The translations under genes and the position numbers were made by a program. From contig JAQUXR010000011.1 in assembly GCA_028692275.1 (NCBI GenBank), forward strand, positions 6,149-70,148: a stretch of DNA of 64,000 bases. Reading direction: 5' to 3'. Shown piece by piece: positions 52,074-59,546 of this stretch. Under the pieces are notes generated by a model. The model was not told the origin of the DNA, did no database searches, and worked only from the letters and a program-made list of their open reading frames with translations. Source of the DNA: Frisingicoccus sp009929615 (GTDB lineage: Bacteria; Bacillota; Clostridia; Lachnospirales; Lachnospiraceae). Position 1 is the first letter of the stretch. Each line of letters opens with the position of its first letter.

Positions 52074-53879
52074 GTGACAGTATTTGATGAACGGATTAGA
52101 AATCTCCGGATGGAAATGGATAAAGGGAATATAGATTTTTATTTGATTCCCACAGCGGATGACCATAGCTCAGAATATATAAGCGATTATTATAAAGTAC
52201 GTCATTTTTATGCAGGATTTACAGGCTCTGCAGGAACTTTGCTTATAGGCCGGGACATGGCCGGACTTTGGACGGATGGCCGGTATTTTATTCAGGCGGA
52301 AAACCAGCTTCAGGGAAGTGAAGTCGAGTTATTTCGAATGGGAAGCGACGGCGTATCTACTGTGTCAGAGTATTTAAAAAAACATATGCCTGAGGGGGGA
52401 ACACTGGCTTTTGATGGTCAGGTTGTGGATTTAGCCCAGGGACGCAGCTATGAGAAAATCATGAAGTCTTTAAAGGGGCGTATTTTATGGGACAAGGATA
52501 TTGCCGGAAGTTTATGGGCTGAACGTCCAAAGCGGGCTTCGGCACCGGTGTATGAACTGGAATTAAAATATGCGGGAAAAAGCCGCCGGGATAAATTGGA
52601 TGAACTTCATCAGTTTATGGAAAAAAGAGGAAGCAGCGAAGTGCTGCTGGCATCCCTTGAAGATATTGCCTGGCTGCTCAATCTTCGAGGAGACGATGTG
52701 AAACATACACCTGTATTTCTGGCTTTTGCACAGGTATTAGTGGATAAAGTACTGCTTTATGTTTATAAGCAGGCTTTCTCGGAAGAACTTTGTGGGAAAC
52801 TTTCAGAAGATGGGATAGAACTTCGCAATTATGAGGATATTTATAAAGACCTGACCGCATTAGAAGGAGGAGAGCTTCTCTATGATGAGGCAAAAATAAA
52901 CTATGCTCTCAGTCAGTGTATTCCTTCCGATGTAGAAATTATACCTGTAGATATAAATCAGACGATTCCCAAATCGATTAAGAATAAAACAGAACTGGAC
53001 AATCTGAGAAAAGTGCATATCAAAGATGGTATAGCCATGACAAAATTTATGTACTGGCTGAAAAAGAACGTAGGGAAAAGGGCCATATCAGAAATCAGTG
53101 CATCCGATTATCTGGGAGAACTTAGAAAAGCTATTGATACCTATCTGGATTTGAGTTTTGATACGATTTCTGCTTATAAGGAGCATGGAGCCATGATGCA
53201 CTATAGTGCGGTACCTGAAACGGATGCAGCTTTGGAAGGGGAAGGTATGCTTCTGGTGGATTCCGGCGGTCAGTATTATGAGGGAACAACGGACGTCACC
53301 CGTACCTTTGTTTTAGGTAAGATATCGGATGAACAGAAGAAACATTTTACATTGACGGCAAAGTCTATGCTGAACCTTGCAAATGCTAAATTTCTCTATG
53401 GCTGTTCCGGATATACGCTGGATATTCTGGCCAGAGGGCCTCTCTGGAATATAGGTATTGATTATCGGTGTGGAACAGGACATGGTGTAGGTTATCTTCT
53501 CAGTGTTCATGAAGCGCCTAATGGTTTCCGTTGGAAACGGGTGCCGGAGAGAAATGATTCATCTGTTCTGGAAGAAGGCATGGTAACAACGGATGAACCA
53601 GGGGTTTATATTGAGGGAAGCCATGGTATACGAACAGAAAATGAATTAATCTGTGTCAAGGATGAGATGAATGAATATGGACAGTTTATGCGTTTTGAAA
53701 TGCTGACTTTTGTGCCGGTAGATTTAGATGGAATTGATACCCGTTGGCTGAGTCCGGAGGATATTTGGCAGCTCAATAAGTACCATAAAGAGGTTTATGA
53801 AAAAATCAGCCCATATCTGAATGAGGATGAGAAAAAATGGCTTCAGACCTATACCCGGAGCATTGGCGAAACACGATAG
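52074..53879 (+). CDS. M24 family Xaa-Pro aminopeptidase
   Basis: A 601-residue metallopeptidase that removes residues ahead of proline. Two creatinase-like N-terminal domains (about 1-300) precede the pita-bread catalytic domain with ligands in LLVDSGGQYYEGTTDVTRTF, GTGHGVGYLLSVHEAP, TDEPGVYIEG and RTENELIC. It is of the long eukaryote-like (APP1) type. Start: GTG, 6 bases after AGAGGG; upstream in-frame codons lie in the terminator. Confidence 0.92.
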   Translation: MTVFDERIRNLRMEMDKGNIDFYLIPTADDHSSEYISDYYKVRHFYAGFTGSAGTLLIGRDMAGLWTDGRYFIQAENQLQGSEVELFRMGSDGVSTVSEYLKKHMPEGGTLAFDGQVVDLAQGRSYEKIMKSLKGRILWDKDIAGSLWAERPKRASAPVYELELKYAGKSRRDKLDELHQFMEKRGSSEVLLASLEDIAWLLNLRGDDVKHTPVFLAFAQVLVDKVLLYVYKQAFSEELCGKLSEDGIELRNYEDIYKDLTALEGGELLYDEAKINYALSQCIPSDVEIIPVDINQTIPKSIKNKTELDNLRKVHIKDGIAMTKFMYWLKKNVGKRAISEISASDYLGELRKAIDTYLDLSFDTISAYKEHGAMMHYSAVPETDAALEGEGMLLVDSGGQYYEGTTDVTRTFVLGKISDEQKKHFTLTAKSMLNLANAKFLYGCSGYTLDILARGPLWNIGIDYRCGTGHGVGYLLSVHEAPNGFRWKRVPERNDSSVLEEGMVTTDEPGVYIEGSHGIRTENELICVKDEMNEYGQFMRFEMLTFVPVDLDGIDTRWLSPEDIWQLNKYHKEVYEKISPYLNEDEKKWLQTYTRSIGETR

Positions 53880-53905
53880 ACAACCCAAAGCATTTGTGTT
53901 ATATT
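53877..53905 (+). promoter_or_regulatory. Promoter for the small transaldolase gene
   Basis: TAGACA (53877-53882) and TATATT (53900-53905) are spaced by 17 bases. Confidence 0.6.
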
Positions 53906-53951
53906 AAAAAAAGAACGAAAAATGAACATCTATTCCAGGAGGGAAAAATCA

Positions 53952-54605
53952 ATGAAGTTTTTTATCGACACAGCGAAGGTAGAAGATATTAAAAAAGCCA
54001 ATGATATGGGGGTTATTTGCGGTGTTACCACAAATCCATCCTTAATTGCAAAAGAAGGCCGTGTCTTTGAAGAAGTTATTGCTGAAATCGCTTCTATCGT
54101 TGACGGACCAATCAGCGGCGAAGTAAAGGCAACAACAACAGATGCCGAAGGTATGATTAAAGAGGGCCGTGAGATTGCAAAGATTCATAAGAATATGGTT
54201 GTTAAGATTCCGATGACTGTAGAAGGTTTAAAAGCCTGTAAAGTATTGTCCGCTGAAGGCATTAAGACGAATGTCACATTAGTATTTTCAGCAAACCAGG
54301 CATTACTGGCAGCCAGAGCCGGTGCAACTTATGTATCACCATTTCTTGGAAGATTGGATGACATCTCTACACCAGGTATCGATTTAATTCGTACAATTTC
54401 TGACATATTTGCAGTAGCACAGATTAAAACTGAGATTATTGCAGCCAGCGTACGTCATCCAATTCATGTAACAGACTGTGCTTTGGCTGGAGCAGATATT
54501 GCAACAGTACCATACAGCGTTATTGAGCAGATGACAAAACATCCTCTGACAGATCAGGGTATTGAAAAATTCCAGGCAGATTATAAAGCTGTTTTTGGTG
54601 AATAA
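53952..54605 (+). CDS. Fructose-6-phosphate aldolase / transaldolase (TalC-type)
   Basis: A 217-residue class I aldolase. MKFFIDTAKVEDI, GVTTNPSLIAKEG and the Schiff-base lysine block VVKIPMT are typical of the short TalC/FSA type. It links glycolysis and the non-oxidative pentose phosphate pathway. The ATG at 53952 has AGGAGGG upstream. It is followed by the two transketolase subunit genes, which act in the same pathway. Confidence 0.93.
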   Translation: MKFFIDTAKVEDIKKANDMGVICGVTTNPSLIAKEGRVFEEVIAEIASIVDGPISGEVKATTTDAEGMIKEGREIAKIHKNMVVKIPMTVEGLKACKVLSAEGIKTNVTLVFSANQALLAARAGATYVSPFLGRLDDISTPGIDLIRTISDIFAVAQIKTEIIAASVRHPIHVTDCALAGADIATVPYSVIEQMTKHPLTDQGIEKFQADYKAVFGE

Positions 54606-54629
54606 TCCTAAAATCGAATAAACAAGTGG

Positions 54630-54651
54630 ATAGCGGGGAGAGTCCCGCTAT
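54630..54651 (+). other. Hairpin in the gap before the transketolase genes
   Basis: ATAGCGGG (54630-54637) pairs with CCCGCTAT (54644-54651) around a GAGAGT loop. No T-run follows, so it is probably an RNA processing or stability element between the transaldolase and transketolase genes. Confidence 0.5.
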
Positions 54652-54676
54652 TCCTATGATAGAAAAGGCAGGTTAG

Positions 54677-55516
54677 ATGATGAACAAAGTAGAACTTCAG
54701 AAGATAGCGAATGATATTCGTAAAGGTATCGTTACGGCTGTACACAGTGCAAAGTCCGGACATCCGGGCGGTTCTTTATCCGCAGCAGATATTTTCACAT
54801 ATTTGTATTTTGAAGAGATGAACGTAGACCCAACACATCCGGATAAAGAAGAAAGAGACAGATTTGTCCTTTCCAAAGGCCATGTTGCTCCAGCTTATTA
54901 TTCAACACTGGCTCACAAAGGCTTTTTCCCTGTAGAAGATTTGGTAACTCTTCGTAAAGTGGGTTCTTATCTTCAGGGACATCCAGATGAAAAGCATATC
55001 CCAGGCGTTGATATGTCCAGTGGTTCTTTGGGCCAGGGCGTTTCTGCAGCTGTAGGTATGGCTTTATCTGCAAAGCTCAGCGATGATGCTTATCGTGTGT
55101 ACACACTTTTGGGAGATGGCGAGATTCAGGAAGGCCAGGTTTGGGAAGCAGCTATGTTTGCCGGAGCCAGAAAACTTGATAATCTTGTCGTTATCGTAGA
55201 TAATAACGGTCTTCAGATTGACGGAAGTATTGAGGATGTATGTTCTCCATACCCTATCGATAAGAAATTTGAAGCTTTTAATTTCCATGTAATTAATATT
55301 GATGGTCATGACTTTGACCAGATTGCTTCCGCATTGGCAGAAGCACGTGCAACAAAGGGTATGCCAACGGCTATTATTGCTAAAACGGTTAAAGGTAAAG
55401 GGGTTTCCTTTATGGAGAATCAGGCAAGCTGGCATGGTACTGCTCCAAATGATGAACAGTACAAAGTTGCTATGGAAGATTTGGAGAAAGTAGGTGAAGC
55501 ACTGTGTCAGAAGTAA
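54677..55516 (+). CDS. Transketolase, N-terminal (TPP-binding) subunit
   Basis: A 279-residue protein corresponding to the first third of a full transketolase. SGHPGGSLSAADI, SKGHVAPAYYS and the TPP/Mg motif GDGEIQEGQVWEA are present. In many Clostridia transketolase is split in two subunits, and the C-terminal half follows, overlapping by 13 bases. An alternative start, ATG at 54680, is equally plausible. Confidence 0.94.
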   Translation: MMNKVELQKIANDIRKGIVTAVHSAKSGHPGGSLSAADIFTYLYFEEMNVDPTHPDKEERDRFVLSKGHVAPAYYSTLAHKGFFPVEDLVTLRKVGSYLQGHPDEKHIPGVDMSSGSLGQGVSAAVGMALSAKLSDDAYRVYTLLGDGEIQEGQVWEAAMFAGARKLDNLVVIVDNNGLQIDGSIEDVCSPYPIDKKFEAFNFHVINIDGHDFDQIASALAEARATKGMPTAIIAKTVKGKGVSFMENQASWHGTAPNDEQYKVAMEDLEKVGEALCQK

Positions 55517-56442
55517 AGAAGATTGCAACAAGAGATAGTTATGGTAATGCACTGACAGAGCTCGGCGCCAAATATGAGAATCTGATAGTTCTGGATGCTG
55601 ACCTTGCAGCAGCTACAAAAACAAGTATTTTCAAGAAAGCATATCCGGAAAGACATATTGACTGCGGTATTGCTGAATCTAATATGATGGGTATTGCAGC
55701 AGGACTTGCTGCAACAGGTAAAGTACCATTTGCAAGTACATTTGCGATGTTCGCGGCAGGACGTGCCTTTGAACAGATTCGTAACTCTATCGGATATCCA
55801 AAGCTGAATGTTAAAATCGGTGCGACTCACGCAGGTATTTCCGTAGGAGAAGACGGTGCAACTCATCAGTGTAATGAAGATATCGCATTGATGCGTACGA
55901 TTCCTGGAATGGTTGTTATTAATCCGGCAGATGATGTGGAAGCAAGAGCAGCTGTAGTTGCAGCTTTTGAACATGATGGACCGGTTTATATGCGTTTTGG
56001 ACGTTTAGCTGTTCCGGTTATTAATGATAATCCGGATTATAAATTTGAGCTGGGTAAAGGTGTAACTCTGAAAGATGGCAAGGATATGACAATTATTGCT
56101 ACCGGACTTTGTGTTTCTGAATCATTAGAAGCAGCAAAGATGCTTGCGGCAGATGGTATTGACGCAAGAGTTATCAATATTCATACAATCAAACCTTTAG
56201 ATGATACCCTTGTTGTGAAAGCAGCTCAGGAAACAGGACGTATCTTCACTGTTGAAGAACATTCCATTATAGGTGGTCTTGGAAGTGCCGTATGTGATAC
56301 ATTATCCGCACAGGCACCAACAAAGGTTACTAAGATTGGTGTAGAAGATACTTACGGAGAATCCGGTCCGGCTGTAGAATTAATTCATAAATATGGTCTG
56401 GATGCTGAGGGAATTTATAAAAAAATTAAAGCAGCTTTATAA
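55504..56442 (+). CDS. Transketolase, C-terminal subunit
   Basis: A 312-residue protein with the pyrimidine-binding domain (DADLAAATKT, HIDCGIAESNMMGIAAGLA) and the C-terminal domain (DARVINIHTIKPLD). With the upstream subunit it forms an active enzyme moving two-carbon units in the pentose phosphate pathway. The start is GTG inside the upstream gene, so the two are translationally coupled. It ends at a terminator. Confidence 0.94.
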   Translation: MSEVKKIATRDSYGNALTELGAKYENLIVLDADLAAATKTSIFKKAYPERHIDCGIAESNMMGIAAGLAATGKVPFASTFAMFAAGRAFEQIRNSIGYPKLNVKIGATHAGISVGEDGATHQCNEDIALMRTIPGMVVINPADDVEARAAVVAAFEHDGPVYMRFGRLAVPVINDNPDYKFELGKGVTLKDGKDMTIIATGLCVSESLEAAKMLAADGIDARVINIHTIKPLDDTLVVKAAQETGRIFTVEEHSIIGGLGSAVCDTLSAQAPTKVTKIGVEDTYGESGPAVELIHKYGLDAEGIYKKIKAAL

Positions 56443-56454
56443 GAATATAAGAAG

Positions 56455-56499
56455 ACTGCCTGTAAATGTAGAAAAATCTATGTTTGCAGGCAGTTTTTT
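56455..56499 (+). terminator. Intrinsic terminator after the transketolase genes
   Basis: ACTGCCTG (from 56455) pairs with CAGGCAGT (to 56494), with further inner pairing, and is followed by TTTTT. Confidence 0.9.
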
Positions 56500-56514
56500 C
56501 GCTATTCCGTCCAC

Positions 56515-56543
56515 TTGTGTTTTCCTCTGAAATCCGCTATAAT
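56515..56543 (+). promoter_or_regulatory. Promoter for the XpaC-TelA operon
   Basis: TTGTGT (56515-56520) and TATAAT (56538-56543) are spaced by 17 bases; the leader is about 65 bases. Confidence 0.65.
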
Positions 56544-56613
56544 CTATGGTAGTTTCTGATATAATTCCGACTTGAATTTTTTAGGAAAATAATTTAAATA
56601 AAGAGGCGTAAGA

Positions 56614-57855
56614 ATGAAAAATAGTGATTTTTATGATTTTGGAGAGCAGATACAGAAAGTTGTTCAGTCGGCCATTGATTCCAATGATTTTCGCAGCCTG
56701 AATGAGTCTGTACGGCAGACGGTGAACGATGCGGTAGGCGCTGTTCGTTCTGGTGTATCCCAGGCATCTGAGAGCCTGTCCAAATCTTATAAAGGAACAG
56801 GTACGAATACGGCACAGAAAAAGGCAGCTGGTCCCCAGGTTCATCAGTCGGCAGTGAAGACACAGACGTCCTATAAGGCCCGTGAAACCCAGCAGTCCCA
56901 GTATTTTTCGACCCATCCGGCAGGCGAAGTCGGTGGAACATTGATGGTCGTGCTTGGATTTTTGTTTGGCACGATGATTGGTATTGCACTGGCGATACTG
57001 GTCATTATACAGTTTGTATTGCGGGGGCTTCCTGCGTTAATCGTTCCGATAGGGATTCTGCTGGTGCTGTTTGTTGTAATGATGGTCATTGGCATTAGGG
57101 GAAGAGGTATAACAACCCGAATCAAGCGTTTTAGAACCTACCGGAAAGTTTTGGATGACAGGGAATTCTGTGACGTTTCAGAACTGGCTGCAGCAACCGG
57201 GAAGGCGGACGGTTATGTCGTAAAGGATTTACAGGATATGATTGGACGGCAGATGTTTCGGCAGGGGCATTTGGATAAACAGAAGAAATGTCTTATGGTG
57301 ACAAATTCTGCTTATAATCAGTATCTTCAGGCACAGAAAGGTCTCGAGGAACGGGAAGCTAAAGCTCAGGAAGAAAAAGCCAAGATTTCCAATCCGAAAT
57401 ATAGTGATGAAGTCCGGGCGATGCTTGTTGAGGGAAATAACTATGTGAAGAATATTCAGGCATGTAATGCGGCCATTCCGGACCCGGATATTTCCGCTAA
57501 AATCAGCCGGTTAGAGCTCATTGTTTCCAGAATATTTGCCCAGGTGGAGAAAGATCCATCTCTGGCACCGGAGCTCCACCAGTTTATGAATTATTATCTG
57601 CCTACGACCCAGAAACTTCTGAATGTCTATAAAGAGCTGGATAATCAGCCGGTACAGGGACAGAATATTTCTGAGACAAAGAAAGAAATCGAAGACACAT
57701 TAGATACGATAAATCAGGCTTTTGAGAACCTTTTAGACAGCTGTTATAAAGATACAGCATGGGATGTTTCAACAGACATTTCTGTACTGCACACGATGCT
57801 GGCAAAAGAAGGTTTGACAAGTGATGACTTACATAAGGCAAAAACGGAAAAATAA
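56614..57855 (+). CDS. XpaC-like membrane protein (5-bromo-4-chloroindolyl phosphate hydrolysis family)
   Basis: A 413-residue protein. A polar, Gln/Ser-rich N-terminus (1-105), two or three membrane helices (about 110-165), a small winged-helix-like part (VSELAAATGKADGYVVKDLQDMI) and a C-terminal helical domain follow. The family name reflects an old phenotype and not a proven phosphatase. It is followed 12 bases on by telA, the usual pairing, which links both to envelope stress or toxic anion resistance. Confidence 0.86.
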   Translation: MKNSDFYDFGEQIQKVVQSAIDSNDFRSLNESVRQTVNDAVGAVRSGVSQASESLSKSYKGTGTNTAQKKAAGPQVHQSAVKTQTSYKARETQQSQYFSTHPAGEVGGTLMVVLGFLFGTMIGIALAILVIIQFVLRGLPALIVPIGILLVLFVVMMVIGIRGRGITTRIKRFRTYRKVLDDREFCDVSELAAATGKADGYVVKDLQDMIGRQMFRQGHLDKQKKCLMVTNSAYNQYLQAQKGLEEREAKAQEEKAKISNPKYSDEVRAMLVEGNNYVKNIQACNAAIPDPDISAKISRLELIVSRIFAQVEKDPSLAPELHQFMNYYLPTTQKLLNVYKELDNQPVQGQNISETKKEIEDTLDTINQAFENLLDSCYKDTAWDVSTDISVLHTMLAKEGLTSDDLHKAKTEK

Positions 57856-57867
57856 GGAGAGAGAAAG

Positions 57868-59025
57868 ATGAGCGATACATTTAAAGAGTTTCAGGATGCA
57901 CCAACACTGGTATTTGATGCAGCCCCAGATATGCAGACAAAGAATGAGGTGTCTTCGGCAGAAACTCAGGTAAAAGAACCGGAACCTATGGATGATTCCG
58001 TATTGTCTGCAGAAGAACGTGAGATGGTAGATAATTTCAGTAAGCAGATTGATTTAAATAATACCAATGCTATTTTACAGTACGGTGCAGGTGTTCAGAA
58101 GAAGATGGCAGATTTCTCTGAAACAGCTTTGGAAAATGTAAAATCCAAAGACCTGGGGGAAGTTGGGAGTATGCTTACCAACGTTGTCACCGAACTGAAA
58201 AGCTTTGATGCCGGAGAGGAAGAGGACAAGGGATTCTTTGGCAATCTCTTCAAAAAAGGCACAAATAAAATGACAGCCATGAAGGCTAAGTATGGCAAAG
58301 CTGAAACCAATGTTATGCAGATTTGCAAGTCTCTTGAGGACCATCAGGTGGTTCTGCTTAAGGACATTGCCACATTGGACAAGATGTATGATTTGAATCT
58401 TTCTTACTTCAAAGAACTTACAATGTACATTCTGGCAGGTAAGAAGAAACTGGAGCAGGTTCAGAAAGAAGAACTCCCTGCATTGATTCAGAAAGCTGAA
58501 ACCAGCGGTCTGGCAGAGGATGCTCAGGCGGCCAAGGATTTAGACGGCTTGTGCCATCGTTTCGAGAAGAAGCTTCATGATTTGGATTTGACCCGTATGA
58601 TATCCATTCAGACAGCACCTCAGATTCGCCTTGTGCAGAACAGTGATACCATGATGGTAGAGAAGATTCAGTCTACTGTTGTTAATACTATTCCACTCTG
58701 GAAGAGTCAGATGGTTCTGTCTCTGGGAGTTGAACATGCCAATCAGGCAGCGAAGGCCCAGAAGCAGGTTACAGACATGACGAATGAACTGCTGAAGAAG
58801 AATGCTGAAACCCTGAAGATGGCTTCCATTGAAACAGCAAAAGCTTCTGAGAGAGGAGTTGTTGATATCGAAACATTGAAAAATACCAATGAATCTCTGA
58901 TTTCAACTTTGGATGAAATCATGAAGATTCAGACAGAGGGCCGTGAAAAACGTAAAGCAGCTGAGGCAGAATTACGTCAGATGGAAGATGACCTGAAGAA
59001 GAAATTATTAGAGATTAAAAAATAA
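57868..59025 (+). CDS. TelA-family toxic anion resistance protein
   Basis: A 385-residue helical protein. A short acidic N-terminus leads into the TelA domain (QIDLNNTNAILQYGAGVQKKMADFSE, LEDHQVVLLKDIATLDKMYDLN, QTAPQIRLVQNSD) and a C-terminal coiled coil. Relatives are tied to tellurite and antimicrobial tolerance in some bacteria; the mechanism is unknown. It is the second gene of the XpaC-TelA pair, with AAGGAGAG upstream. Confidence 0.9.
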   Translation: MSDTFKEFQDAPTLVFDAAPDMQTKNEVSSAETQVKEPEPMDDSVLSAEEREMVDNFSKQIDLNNTNAILQYGAGVQKKMADFSETALENVKSKDLGEVGSMLTNVVTELKSFDAGEEEDKGFFGNLFKKGTNKMTAMKAKYGKAETNVMQICKSLEDHQVVLLKDIATLDKMYDLNLSYFKELTMYILAGKKKLEQVQKEELPALIQKAETSGLAEDAQAAKDLDGLCHRFEKKLHDLDLTRMISIQTAPQIRLVQNSDTMMVEKIQSTVVNTIPLWKSQMVLSLGVEHANQAAKAQKQVTDMTNELLKKNAETLKMASIETAKASERGVVDIETLKNTNESLISTLDEIMKIQTEGREKRKAAEAELRQMEDDLKKKLLEIKK

Positions 59026-59028
59026 GAT

Positions 59029-59502
59029 ATGAAACGTAAATTATTATTTTTGAATATAGCTATTTTGATACTGAGCCTTGCCGCTTGCGGCAAGGCCGTT
59101 TCAGCCAATGGAGCAGGGGATGAAACTGAGAGCAGTCAGGAGATTTCCATTAATGAGGATATGATAAATGTTGGATTTGCACAGGCATCCAATTTGGAAG
59201 GCTGGCAGGTGACTCAAACCGAATCCTTTTATAGCACATTTACAGAGAAAGATGGTTATTCATTATCCATTCTTGATGCCCATGGTGATGAAACGAAACA
59301 AATAGAACAGTTGAATCAATTCATCGAGGCGTCGGTAGATGTGATTTTCGTTGTACCGGTAAAGGAAAAAGACATTCTGGAGACTCTGGAAAGAGCAAAA
59401 GAAGCAGGAATCCTTGTCATTCAGCTGGCAAATAACGAAGAAGACGCCATCGGCGGCAAAGGCGCCCGGGAAATGTTAGATGCCCAGGAGATGAGGCCTT
59501 AA
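59029..59502 (+). pseudogene. Truncated sugar-binding (Peripla_BP) lipoprotein
   Basis: A 157-residue product. A lipoprotein signal ending LAAC (C20) is followed by the first lobe of a RbsB/LacI-type periplasmic binding protein (MINVGFAQASNLEGWQVTQTESF, VDVIFVVPVKEKDILETLERAKEAGILVIQL). Full-length relatives are about 300 residues or more; the second lobe and hinge are missing, and uvrA begins 44 bases after the stop. It is either a decayed gene or a short derived lipoprotein. It starts 3 bases after telA, within that operon. Confidence 0.6.
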
Positions 59503-59546
59503 AGAACTGGACAGACTAGGTATACAAGCAGATAAAAGAGGTAATT

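Noticed and set aside
54630..54651. Hairpin before transketolase as a terminator or ANTAR target
   Set aside because: There is no T-run, and the hexaloop GAGAGT lacks the A at position 1 expected for ANTAR hairpins.
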